DNA from: Pseudomonas sp. VD-NE ins
GTDB taxonomy: Bacteria; Pseudomonadota; Gammaproteobacteria; Pseudomonadales; Pseudomonadaceae
Direction of reading: 5' to 3'
Length of the DNA stretch: 64,000 bases
Assembly: GCF_031882575.1 (NCBI RefSeq)
Contig: NZ_CP134772.1
Location: forward strand, 4,297,001 to 4,361,000
Shown piece by piece: positions 24,352 to 33,044 of the stretch. How positions within the stretch are numbered: position 1 is the stretch's first letter; every line of letters begins with the position of its first letter. The notes under the pieces are model-generated. The model saw only the letters and a program-made list of their open reading frames with translations, searched no databases and was not told the origin of the DNA. The position numbers and the translations under genes are program-made.

Positions 24352-27300
24352 TCAAGCTTTTCGGCACTTCATGTTTTTCATTGACATTATTTTGCCTGTC
24401 GGGCCTTTGTGTTTTCCTGTCATGAAGTCTCCGTAAATATCTGCATCATGCTTATGCACTAGATCCGTACCTTGCTGCGCCATTACTTTCCAAGTGGAAT
24501 CACCATGTGTTTCAGTATCAGCGGACCACCACAACTCCGACGTCGAATCTCGATAGTACTTAACATTTTTTCCATTAAGTTTTCCTTCACAAATCCTATC
24601 GTAGTTATTCACCTCCCACTTTTTCCTGCATGGGCATTTCGAGTTTTGATTAGGTTTGCTCGAAATCGGCTTTCTTCCCGCTGCCCCGGGAGCTTTATTG
24701 AGGCCAAGTGGGTCAACCCACTCGACAGGGTTAGGAGCGTAGGCAAAAAAGTTGATTCCACCTGCGAGAAGAATTGGATCTTTAGATACGAACCGCCCAA
24801 CCCCCGGATCATAGTACCTATACCGGTTGTAATGCAGCCCCGTCTCATGATCGTGATACTGCCCCTGGAACCGTATCGGGTTCATCACGCCATGCTGCCG
24901 CGCCCATTCCGAACGCTGCTCCGTCACCTGCCCCCACGCCTTGTACTGCGCGGTCCACGCCATGTTGCCTTTGGAATCCGTCAATTCCTGCGGCGTGCCG
25001 AGGTGATCACACTGATACCAGGCCAACGCATCAAACGGTAATGCCGTTGCCTTGTGATTCCACACCGGGTCTTCATTGAGGCTGTATTCACCACTGTAAT
25101 CCGGCAGCCTAATCAGATCGATCGGCGCGTGCCGCACAGCCTGTGCCACAGGGACAAAAGTCCCCGGTTCGAAGACGTAGTGTACCGTGCGACCCGGTTC
25201 GCCATCGCTCTGCGCCGGGCTGCTTTCCCAGGCGAGGTTGTCGCCATCCCAGCCGTACAAGGTGAAGCCGCAGCCGAGTTCGCGTTGTTTGCGCGCGTGT
25301 TCGTTTCTGTTCCAGAGAGAGCCTGCTTCAGGCCGCTGCTTGTAGTGCGCACGCGAGTTTTTGTGCAGGCGGCGTCCCAGTGCGTCGTAGGCAAAATCCA
25401 CGCTCAGGCGCGAGTCTTCGAAATGCACCAGTCGATCAAACAGGTCCCAGCGCAGGTCGCTGCGTTGGCCGTTGTGCCAGCGCTGGATCTGGTTGCCGCG
25501 TTCGTCGTAGTCGTAGTGCGTGCCGGCGTATTCGCGCAGCAGGTTATCGACCAGTTTGCTGCGCGGTGGGGTCAAGTCCAGTGGTCGGCGAATCTCTGTC
25601 GCCTTGTCGTCGAGCAGGTTGCCGGCCGGGTCGAAGGCGAAGGTTTCCACGCCTTGACGCGTTGCGGCGCTGAGCAGTCGGCCGACGGGATCGTAGCGAT
25701 AGGCGAGCGGCCCGCGACGGCTGTCATTGATGTCGGTCAGTTGGCCGGCGGCGTCGTAGGTGTACTCGCGTTTGAGCAGTGTGGATTTGTCGTCGCTGCG
25801 GCCCAGCAACTGTTCCTGTAAGCGGCCGGCCGGGTCCCAGCTTTGGGTTTGCAGCAGGTGGTTGCCTTGATGGCGGGCGACTTCGCGGTGCAGGTCGTTG
25901 CGTTCGTAGCCGATCAGCTCGTGCTCGTCCAAGCGCAGTCCGAGCAGGTGGCCGCTGCCGTACGTCAGCCAGCTGACGCGGTGGCCGTCGGGGCGCATGG
26001 TGGCGACTCGTTGGTTGAGAACGTCGTACTCGTGCTGCCAGATCGCGACGGTGGGCTTTTCCAGGCCGAGGTAATGCTGGTGCTCGCGCAGCAGATTGCC
26101 GGCCGGGTCATGGAACCATTGCAGGCGACTGTCGGCGTTGTCGGCCAGCACCAGGTTGCCGTTGCCGTCGTAGGCGAAGGTCTCGCTTTGCGACTGGTCG
26201 CCCAGGGTGGCACGACGTTCGGTCAAACGGCCCATCGGGTCGAAGTTCAGCGAGATGACGCGTTGGCCATTGATCGATTGGGCGAGGCGTCCGGTGAGTG
26301 GGTCGTACTGATAGCGCGTGCTGCGGCCGTCGAAACCGCGCTCTTCGAGCAGACGACCGACCGGGTCGTAGTGGAAGTGCGCGCGTTGTTCGTTTTCGTT
26401 TTCCAGTGCTGTTAGCCGTCCGAGACGGTCCCAGCGATAGCGCAGGGTTTGTTCGGCTGCGTCGATGCGTTCGGCGATCAAACCGGCGGCGCTGTAGCTC
26501 CAGGTGGTGCAGCGATCGAGAGCGTCGACATGCGCCAACAGCCTACCTTCGGCGTCGCGCTCAAAGCGTTCTTCGGTCTTGTCCGGGTGCTTGATCAGCA
26601 CCAGTTGACCGGCCTTGTATTCGTACTCGGTGTCGTTCCCGGCGGCGTCGGTGAAGCAGATCATCTGCCCCAGTTCGTTGTACTCCCAGGCGCTGGTTTT
26701 GCCCGAGCAATCGACGTACTCGACCAGTTGCCCGGCGTCGTTGTAGTCGAGGGTTTTTTCGTTGCCGTTGGCGTCCTTGATCGCGGTGGGCTGGCCGGAT
26801 TTGTTGTAGGCGTATTCGGTTTTGTTGCCCAGCGGATCCAGCGCTTCGACCAGATTGCCTTGGTCGTCATAGGCGCGCTGCCACTGACCGCCCTCCGCAT
26901 CGCTGATCTTGATCAGCAGGTCCTGATCGTCGTAGGCGTAGTGCATCACCGTGTGATCGGCGCGGATGTGCTCGAGCAGGTTGCTGCGTTCATCGTAGCT
27001 GTAGCGATCGGTGCTGCCGTCGGCATTCACGCGGCGCACGATGTTTTTGGCCTCGTCGCGGAAGAACCATTCCGAACGCTCGTCGGCGTAACGAATGCGG
27101 TAGGTGTAGCCAAGGATGTCGTAATAGTGCCAGGTCTCGTTGCCGAGGGCATCGGTGACGTAGGTCAGACGAATGTTTTCGTCCCACTCCAGACGCGTGT
27201 CGAAGCTGCCGTCGTCGGCCCATTCGCGCACGGCTTTGGCCTTGGCGCTTGAACCGTCCCATTGCAGGTTCATGCCGCGCCCGGTGCGGTCGGTGTAGCG

Positions 27301-29022
27301 GGTGATCAGGTGATGCTCGAACTGATACGACCAGACTGCACCGTTCTCGTCCTGCGCCTGAATCAGGTCGCCATAGGCGTCGTACTGGTAAGCACAAAGT
27401 TGTCGTAGTGGGGCGCCGTCTACGATCTGCCAGAGGCCGATAAACCGGCCGTGCTCGTCGATCATCGTGCCGAGGTGCAAATGGACTTTGGTGAAATCGT
27501 TTTCCTGATAGGTGATCAGGTCGGAGAGCACCGAGTGTTCGCCGTGTCGATGCTCGTAATGCAGCATGACCCCGGCGCCGTTGCGCAGCGAAATGTTGCT
27601 CAGCACAAAGCGCTGGCCACGGCGGATGTAGGTTTCCTTGCGTTCGAAACCACGGCACAGCAAAAGCTGATCTTCGCTGTTGCGGACCAGGGTGATGTTT
27701 TCGATGGCGTCGTAGTGGAACAGGCCGACTTTTGGCAGTGGGTAGCTGTGGTCGCGGCCGTCGGCGCCGTAGAACGTCAGGCCATCGTCCACGCAATCAA
27801 AACGTGTGGTGAATTCGCTGATCCAGCGAGCGCCGAGTTCGCTCTGATCATAGGCGTCGAGGCGTGAGTTGTAGGTGCGCGTCCATTCGATCGGGAAGGG
27901 GCCGGGCAGGCTGAAATCGGTATGGCTGAGGCTTTCAGAGCCTATGGCGAAATTGATACTGCGCCCCGTGCTGGCGCAGGCGCAGTTTTTTTTCGGCTCG
28001 GGTGCGTGAGTCGCCGAAGCCTGTTGGCCGTTAGAGGCCAACTGCCCCTCGGATGCCGTACGCTTCGCCTGACCGGTCTTGTCCGGGTGGACCGCGGCGT
28101 TCTGCCCATGGGCATTACGCTTGCGCCACAAGGTCACGGCGCTGGAAAGGATCAGCAGCAACCAGCCGATCGAGTTCTGCACCGACTCATCGTCGAGCTT
28201 GCTCAACTGCGTGCGCAACTCCGGCCCCATCGCCCGCAGTTTTTTGGTTTCGTCGGAAACGGTTTTTTTGAAGTCATCGGGGACGAGGTTTTGCGCCACG
28301 CTGTTGGCCAGGCCTTTGCCTGCCGATTTCAGAGCACTGTTGGCAGCCCCAAAAACATTGCTGAACGAGGCCAGCGGATCATTCTTGAATTGATCGGCTG
28401 CGGCGCTCGCCTGGGCGCTGGCTGCATTCAGATCACCTTTGGCATCCAGATTGCCGAACGCCACCGCTTCGATGCCTATTGCAATCTGATCAATGATTTC
28501 TTCGCCGAGCTTGCCAGCGTCCGCCAAAATGCCCGGTAACTTGCCTTTGGCTTGCTCAACAAAATCATCAAGCGTGCCGATAATCGAGGCGTTCAGGTGA
28601 CCGACCAGCACCTCGATCACGGAAGTGCTGAGCAACACCTTGCTGCTGGCCCTCATTTCCTGACGCACCAGAAACAGCGTCGGGCGCAGGGTCATCCGCG
28701 CCGCAGCCATCGACGGCGGCAATGGCAATACGCCAATCAGGTTGATGCCCAGGCTGGCCCACGCGAGCAAGTCGCGTTGCTTGGCATTCGACAGCGTGAC
28801 GATGTCACCCAGCGCATCGACCAGCGCCATGATGTTGCCCACCACCGGCAAGAAGCCGGCGTAGTTCTTGATCCGGTCAAGCGTGACCACGCCGTCAGTG
28901 GCCGATTGCAGCCAGGCATCGAAGGTTGCCGCACTGCTGGCGACGTCCTGAATGTCGATGGCGTTCAGTGGAACGATGGCAACCTGAGGTTCACGTTTTA
29001 CAGCAGCTACTTCATTAGTCAT
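24352..29022 (-). CDS. Rhs-family type VI secretion effector with variable toxin tip
   Basis: A 1556-residue Rhs protein. About residues 1-330 are a helical N-terminal region with hydrophobic segments (LLAWASLGINLIGVLPLPPS and SIGWLLLILSSAVTLWRKR); there is no PAAR domain. An Rhs entry region follows (INFAIGSESLSHTDFSLPGP), then many YD repeats that form the cocoon, ending at the conserved VEWVDPLGL near residue 1440. The last 115 residues are the toxin: a Cys-rich linker, then YYRDSTSELWWSADTETHGD, STWKV and GDFMTGKHKGPTGK. I cannot name the toxin family; conserved His, Asp and Lys would fit a nuclease. The start ATG overlaps the vgrG stop (ATGA), so translation is coupled. The toxin-coding 360 bases (24352-24714) are AT-rich against a GC-rich core, a sign of tip exchange. 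Confidence 0.93.
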   Translation of the reverse strand: MTNEVAAVKREPQVAIVPLNAIDIQDVASSAATFDAWLQSATDGVVTLDRIKNYAGFLPVVGNIMALVDALGDIVTLSNAKQRDLLAWASLGINLIGVLPLPPSMAAARMTLRPTLFLVRQEMRASSKVLLSTSVIEVLVGHLNASIIGTLDDFVEQAKGKLPGILADAGKLGEEIIDQIAIGIEAVAFGNLDAKGDLNAASAQASAAADQFKNDPLASFSNVFGAANSALKSAGKGLANSVAQNLVPDDFKKTVSDETKKLRAMGPELRTQLSKLDDESVQNSIGWLLLILSSAVTLWRKRNAHGQNAAVHPDKTGQAKRTASEGQLASNGQQASATHAPEPKKNCACASTGRSINFAIGSESLSHTDFSLPGPFPIEWTRTYNSRLDAYDQSELGARWISEFTTRFDCVDDGLTFYGADGRDHSYPLPKVGLFHYDAIENITLVRNSEDQLLLCRGFERKETYIRRGQRFVLSNISLRNGAGVMLHYEHRHGEHSVLSDLITYQENDFTKVHLHLGTMIDEHGRFIGLWQIVDGAPLRQLCAYQYDAYGDLIQAQDENGAVWSYQFEHHLITRYTDRTGRGMNLQWDGSSAKAKAVREWADDGSFDTRLEWDENIRLTYVTDALGNETWHYYDILGYTYRIRYADERSEWFFRDEAKNIVRRVNADGSTDRYSYDERSNLLEHIRADHTVMHYAYDDQDLLIKISDAEGGQWQRAYDDQGNLVEALDPLGNKTEYAYNKSGQPTAIKDANGNEKTLDYNDAGQLVEYVDCSGKTSAWEYNELGQMICFTDAAGNDTEYEYKAGQLVLIKHPDKTEERFERDAEGRLLAHVDALDRCTTWSYSAAGLIAERIDAAEQTLRYRWDRLGRLTALENENEQRAHFHYDPVGRLLEERGFDGRSTRYQYDPLTGRLAQSINGQRVISLNFDPMGRLTERRATLGDQSQSETFAYDGNGNLVLADNADSRLQWFHDPAGNLLREHQHYLGLEKPTVAIWQHEYDVLNQRVATMRPDGHRVSWLTYGSGHLLGLRLDEHELIGYERNDLHREVARHQGNHLLQTQSWDPAGRLQEQLLGRSDDKSTLLKREYTYDAAGQLTDINDSRRGPLAYRYDPVGRLLSAATRQGVETFAFDPAGNLLDDKATEIRRPLDLTPPRSKLVDNLLREYAGTHYDYDERGNQIQRWHNGQRSDLRWDLFDRLVHFEDSRLSVDFAYDALGRRLHKNSRAHYKQRPEAGSLWNRNEHARKQRELGCGFTLYGWDGDNLAWESSPAQSDGEPGRTVHYVFEPGTFVPVAQAVRHAPIDLIRLPDYSGEYSLNEDPVWNHKATALPFDALAWYQCDHLGTPQELTDSKGNMAWTAQYKAWGQVTEQRSEWARQHGVMNPIRFQGQYHDHETGLHYNRYRYYDPGVGRFVSKDPILLAGGINFFAYAPNPVEWVDPLGLNKAPGAAGRKPISSKPNQNSKCPCRKKWEVNNYDRICEGKLNGKNVKYYRDSTSELWWSADTETHGDSTWKVMAQQGTDLVHKHDADIYGDFMTGKHKGPTGKIMSMKNMKCRKA

Positions 29023-31928
29023 GACAGCATCTCACCCGCCAGCAGGCCCGGGGTTTTCAAGGAAGGTTTTGGCAGACTCGGTGCAGGCAGGCTCGGCAAC
29101 TTGCCTGCCTTGCTCGCCGCCCCTAGAAGCCCCGACGCACTCGGCAACGCCGCACTCGCCAATTTCGGCAACCCGGCCGCGCCGCCCTGCACCACACCCT
29201 TTACCTGCTGCGCTGTTTGCATCGCACCTTGCGCCGTCTGCATCGCACTCATCCCTGTTTGCGCCATGTCCTTGCCCTTCTCCAACATGTCCCAGCTCTT
29301 GCTCGGCAAGACCTGCGCGACCATCGCCTGCACCTGACTCGGCACGTCTTCGGCCCCCGGCGGATTCAACGGCCATTCAGGCTTGCCGATGTAACTGCCA
29401 TCGCTCCAGGTGTCTGCCGGATCCTTGCCGAACAGCACACGCGCCGGCCCCGGTGCAGCGCCGGCGACGCTGGCGAAACCCTTGCCGTCGAGCTTGCCCT
29501 TGATGCTTTTGCCCAGCGCATCGATGACTTCGTAATCGCCTTCCTTGATGCCCTGACGCCCGGCGTACTGGTTGATCAATTCCAGATTGCCCTTGCCCGG
29601 TTTCGGCGGTTCCGGGAATACCCCGGCAAGACTTTTCGCCCCGGTGTAGGCAAAGTTCGCCGCGTGCGCGGTGTACGGGCCGCTGGTGGCGTGGGTGATG
29701 CCGCCGGCGTTGTAGGTGGTGGCGCTGCCGCCGCCCTGGATCACCAGTTCGGTTTTCGCGGTGATGGTGATGCGGTCGGCGTTGGCGGTGATGTTGAGTT
29801 TGGCCAGCAGGTTGATGCTGTCCTTCAGCGCACGTACGTCGATGTCGCCGGAGGCCGCGACCAAGCGCCAGCCCATGCTTTGCACGAACAGGCGCATGCC
29901 GCGACTGGCGCTGGCCAGCAGGCGTTTGCCGATCGACAGGCTGGTGTGGCCGGTGCTGCTCAGGGCCAGGTGTTCGCCGGTGGCGATGTGGCTTGAGCGC
30001 GGTGTGGTCAGGGCGATGCCGGCCGGGCTGGCGAGGACCAGATGCGGTTCGGTGAACTCGGGGAATTCGTTGGCGGTGAGGTTGGCCGGGCCACTGCCGA
30101 GCACGCCTTGATGCTGGGCATGCAATGCCTTGGCGACGTCGTCCTGATCGCCAGCCTCCTGGGCCTGCAACTCTTTGGCTTGAACGGCGAAGCCATCCTG
30201 CTGATCGCTAGCCGTGGCGAGACGCTCGGCCGTTTCCGGCAGATCCTTGTGGTGTTTCGATTCGTTCGGACGTGGCTCGGTGGTGATCAACAGGCCGGCC
30301 GCCGCACGCACCGCACCGTGGCGGTCGGTTCGTAACTCAAAACCTTCACCGCGCGGCTGGCCACCGCTCGGGCGCGGATGGGTCAGGTAACCGAGGTTGA
30401 TCGCACTCGCGCCGTGATCACTGCGCAGCGCAATGCTGATCTCGCTGGTGGTGTCGTCGATGCGTAATTCGTTGGCGCGGCTGCCCTTGTATTCCTTGCT
30501 CTTGACCGTGGCCAGGGTCTTGAAGTCCGGCAGCTTGTACGGCGGCAGATTGGCGCCGTGGTACAGGCAACCAGTGATCAGCGGCTGATCGGGATCGCCT
30601 TCGAGGAAGGTGATCAGCACTTCCATGCCGACCCGCGGAATGTTGATCGAACCAAAGGTCTCGGCAGCCCAGCTCGACGCGACGCGCATCCAGCAACTGG
30701 TCATGTCGTCGTGCTTGCCTTCGCGATCCCAGAAGAACTGCACTTTCACCCGGCCGTATTGGTCGCAGTAGATCTCTTCACCCTCGGGACCGCAAACCAC
30801 GGCGCTTTGGGTGCCGAGGACTTTCGGTTTCGGGTGATCGAGCGGCGGACGGTACGGCACGTCCCACGGAATGGCGCTGAAGCGGTTGCGGTAGCCCTGG
30901 TGGAAATCGTCTTTGTTGTCGGTGGTGTCGCTGGTCACCGACTCTTCCAGTACCTGCGGCTGTTTGCCTTCGTGGAAGATTTCGGTGAGCAGCCAGAGGT
31001 CATTCCAGGTCGGATTGGCGTGGTCGGTCAGGGCGAGGAAATGTCCGCTGACGAGGATCGGCTGATCGCTGTTGCCCTCGGCCAGGCGATAGTCACTGCG
31101 GTGACGTTCGAGCGCGCGATTGGCCAGGTGTTTGCCGCGCTCGCGATCGACGAAACGACCCGGGTAATCGTAGTCTTCGAGGTCCGGTTGGGCGCTGCTT
31201 TTGGCGTCGCTTTCCAGCTCGATTTTCGGTTTGACGAAGTCGTAATCACGCCGCGTGGTGCGGCTGGTGCGGGTGGCCAGACGCAGGCCGAAGCGCTTGA
31301 CCACCGGTTTGTCGGCCACCAGTCCGGAATCTTGCTGATAGGCCACGGGCGCGAGTTTCGGGAAAACCGTCTGGTCATCGCCGAAGGTCAGTTTGTGGCC
31401 GCTGGACGTGTGCTGGAAGTGGTAGTGGATACCCTCCTCTTCACACAGGCGCTGGATGAAATCCAGGTCCGATTCGTCGTACTGCACGCAGTAAATGCGC
31501 TCGGGATAAATCGCGCTGAGCTGGAAGTGGTAGTCGCTGGCGAGGATGCCGTGTTCTTCCAGTACCTGGCTGATGATCTGCTGCACGGTCATCTGCTGGA
31601 AAATGCGCTGGTTGACTCGATGCGCGAGGTACGCCAGTTGCGGGCGCAGGGAAATCTTGTAGCGGGTCAGGCGTTTGCCCGCCTCGCCTTGGGCGATGCT
31701 GTAGACCAACCCGTGAATGCCAGTGCCGGTTGGCGACAGCTGAAGAAACGCCAGTTTGTGCAGCACGCTTTCGAGGTTGATCGAAGCCTTTTCACTGACC
31801 AGTTCCAGCTCGAATTCGAACGGCGTGTTAAGGGCCTCACGACCGGTGAACGACAGCACCTGAAAGTCGCTGTCGATGCCATCGACGGTCAGATTGAAAT
31901 GAGGCTGGTTGGCCGGTGAGAACATCCC
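29019..31928 (-). CDS. vgrG: VgrG, type VI secretion spike protein (TssI)
   Basis: A 969-residue VgrG. The gp27-like part (about 1-370) opens FNLTVDGIDSDFQVLSFTGR; the gp5 OB-fold region has PEGEEIYCDQYGRVKVQFFW and SCWMRVASSWAAETFGSINI. DUF2345 (about 620-780) contains SLSIGKRLLASASRGMRLFV. A tail of about 180 residues ends in an Ala/Leu/Pro-rich stretch (PSLPAPSLPKPSLKTPGLLA), probably the adaptor that docks the Rhs protein encoded immediately downstream with a 4-base overlap. ATG 31928 has GAGGA upstream. The gene forms a unit with hcp and rhs. Confidence 0.94.
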   Translation of the reverse strand, partial: GMFSPANQPHFNLTVDGIDSDFQVLSFTGREALNTPFEFELELVSEKASINLESVLHKLAFLQLSPTGTGIHGLVYSIAQGEAGKRLTRYKISLRPQLAYLAHRVNQRIFQQMTVQQIISQVLEEHGILASDYHFQLSAIYPERIYCVQYDESDLDFIQRLCEEEGIHYHFQHTSSGHKLTFGDDQTVFPKLAPVAYQQDSGLVADKPVVKRFGLRLATRTSRTTRRDYDFVKPKIELESDAKSSAQPDLEDYDYPGRFVDRERGKHLANRALERHRSDYRLAEGNSDQPILVSGHFLALTDHANPTWNDLWLLTEIFHEGKQPQVLEESVTSDTTDNKDDFHQGYRNRFSAIPWDVPYRPPLDHPKPKVLGTQSAVVCGPEGEEIYCDQYGRVKVQFFWDREGKHDDMTSCWMRVASSWAAETFGSINIPRVGMEVLITFLEGDPDQPLITGCLYHGANLPPYKLPDFKTLATVKSKEYKGSRANELRIDDTTSEISIALRSDHGASAINLGYLTHPRPSGGQPRGEGFELRTDRHGAVRAAAGLLITTEPRPNESKHHKDLPETAERLATASDQQDGFAVQAKELQAQEAGDQDDVAKALHAQHQGVLGSGPANLTANEFPEFTEPHLVLASPAGIALTTPRSSHIATGEHLALSSTGHTSLSIGKRLLASASRGMRLFVQSMGWRLVAASGDIDVRALKDSINLLAKLNITANADRITITAKTELVIQGGGSATTYNAGGITHATSGPYTAHAANFAYTGAKSLAGVFPEPPKPGKGNLELINQYAGRQGIKEGDYEVIDALGKSIKGKLDGKGFASVAGAAPGPARVLFGKDPADTWSDGSYIGKPEWPLNPPGAEDVPSQVQAMVAQVLPSKSWDMLEKGKDMAQTGMSAMQTAQGAMQTAQQVKGVVQGGAAGLPKLASAALPSASGLLGAASKAGKLPSLPAPSLPKPSLKTPGLLAGEMLS

Positions 31929-31956
31929 TTGTTCCTCGCACAGTGCTGCGACGCGC

Positions 31957-31978
31957 AATAGCCCGGTGAGGGGCTATT
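31957..31978. terminator. Hairpin in the vgrG leader
   Basis: AATAGCCC (31957-31964) and GGGCTATT (31971-31978) form a perfect eight-base stem about 30 bases before the vgrG start. It may shield or regulate translation start, or reduce read-through from hcp. Confidence 0.45.
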
Positions 31979-32002
31979 GGCAAAAATTCTTAGAAGTGAA
32001 TG

Positions 32003-32031
32003 CGCCCCAACCGGTCATGCCGGTCGGGGCG
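32003..32031. terminator. Strong hairpin between hcp and vgrG, probable attenuator
   Basis: CGCCCCAACCGG (32003-32014) pairs with CCGGTCGGGGCG (32020-32031) at 11 of 12 positions, 20 bases after the hcp stop. No T-run follows immediately. Such a structure would leave most transcripts as hcp alone, fitting the far larger need for Hcp than VgrG. Confidence 0.55.
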
Positions 32032-32050
32032 GTACAACCATCAGCCGTGG

Positions 32051-32566
32051 TTAAACGACTGGAGCACGCCAGTCATCGGAACCCGAAGTACCGGAAACTT
32101 CGTGGGTCCAGGTGATTTTACGGTAGGTGAACTGCACTTCTTCCAGGTGGGTGAAGTGCGCGTTGCCTGGGTCCTGGCAGTTGTGCATTTTGTTGTTGAT
32201 GGCGACGATGATCGCGTCTTCCAGTTTGGTGGTGTAGTAGTGCTCTTGGGTGCCTTGAGCAGAAGTGCGGTACCACTGGATAACGATTTCGCTCATGCGC
32301 TCGCCGGAAGTCAGCGCCGCTTGCAGCAGTGGCGAAGCCTTGTCGTAGACCTTGGTGATCACCACTGGCTTGTGCACGCGCTGACCGGTTGGCTGACCGG
32401 ATTGCGGGTCACGCGGGATGATCACGTCGTGGGTGAAAGCCTGCACCATGACCTGGTCTTCGTGGCCTTCCTGGTAGGTGTTGCCTACGGAGTCAGCGGT
32501 GAAAGCGCCTGCAGTGATCAGGCCTTGTTTTTCGCCGGTAACCGACATGTACGCTGGTGTTGCCAT
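32051..32566 (-). CDS. hcp: Hcp, type VI secretion tube protein (TssD)
   Basis: A 171-residue Hcp-family protein that forms the hexameric rings of the type VI tube. It opens MATPAYMSVTGEKQGLITAG, with HEDQVMVQAFTHDVIIPRD, HKPVVITKVYDKASPLLQAA and a C-terminal strand region EEVQFTYRKITWTHEVSGTS typical of Hcp. AAGGAGAG lies nine bases before the ATG. It is the first gene of the hcp-vgrG-rhs set; no baseplate or sheath genes are in the window, so this is an orphan accessory cluster that depends on a main T6SS locus elsewhere. Confidence 0.95.
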   Translation of the reverse strand: MATPAYMSVTGEKQGLITAGAFTADSVGNTYQEGHEDQVMVQAFTHDVIIPRDPQSGQPTGQRVHKPVVITKVYDKASPLLQAALTSGERMSEIVIQWYRTSAQGTQEHYYTTKLEDAIIVAINNKMHNCQDPGNAHFTHLEEVQFTYRKITWTHEVSGTSGSDDWRAPVV

Positions 32567-32634
32567 GGGGTGCTCTCCTTGCTTGAAAAGACATACCTCA
32601 CAGGCACCATTGCCTGAAAGGATGGCCATGCGCC

Positions 32635-32650
32635 ATCAACTTTCATGCCA
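32635..32650 (-). promoter_or_regulatory. Candidate sigma-54 promoter of hcp
   Basis: On the minus strand TGGCATG-AAAG-TTGAT matches the sigma-54 layout TGGCAC(G)-N4-TTGC, with GG at -24 intact and GA instead of GC at -12. It lies about 70 bases before the hcp start. The flanking repeated dyads support enhancer-dependent control. Inference. Confidence 0.4.
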
Positions 32651-32733
32651 GTTTTCATGCAACCCATACAGATCAAGGCCCCGAGTTCATCGACTGATTT
32701 TTTCCTGTGACTAAGCCAATGAAAAACAAGGGA

Positions 32734-32862
32734 AAGTGCGCAACTTCTTGCGCAGCGGTGTGCAAGAAGTTGCGCACTTGGCTGGAGGCCACGAGCTACG
32801 CGGTCTGCAGAGACTTACCCGGGTGAAAACAGGCGAGGCACTGCGCAACTTCTTGCGCACTT
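32734..32862. promoter_or_regulatory. Three copies of a TGCGCAAC-TTCTTGCGCA dyad upstream of hcp
   Basis: Copy 1 (32734-32752) GTGCGCAACTTCTTGCGCA; copy 2, inverted (32761-32779); copy 3 (32841-32860) TGCGCAACTTCTTGCGCA. Each copy is itself a dyad (TGCGCAA-N4-TTGCGCA). Copies 1 and 2 also form an 18-base inverted pair. They start 84 bases upstream of the candidate sigma-54 promoter, the distance expected for activator binding sites. Confidence 0.6.
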
Positions 32863-32887
32863 GCACGTGGATGGATAAAGAAGAGCG

Positions 32888-32977
32888 CTAGATCAAAAGA
32901 TCGCAGCCTTCGGCAGCTCCTACATGGGAAACCGGTACCCATAAGGAAAGCGCTGCCGAAGGCCGCGATCTCTTTGC
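32888..32977. repeat. REP-type inverted pair, AGGAGCTGCCG class
   Basis: Inverted copies around AAAGATCGCAGCCTTCGGCA between the hcp regulatory region and the divergent aldo/keto reductase gene. Confidence 0.8.
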
Positions 32978-33044
32978 TTTTTGAACCCCTGAGCTATCCT
33001 GCTGCCCACTAAAAGGTATCGACACATTCAGCAAGGAGGTTTGC

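Noticed and set aside
30558..31919. 453-codon frame antisense to vgrG
   Set aside because: Shadow of vgrG; no start signal or family.
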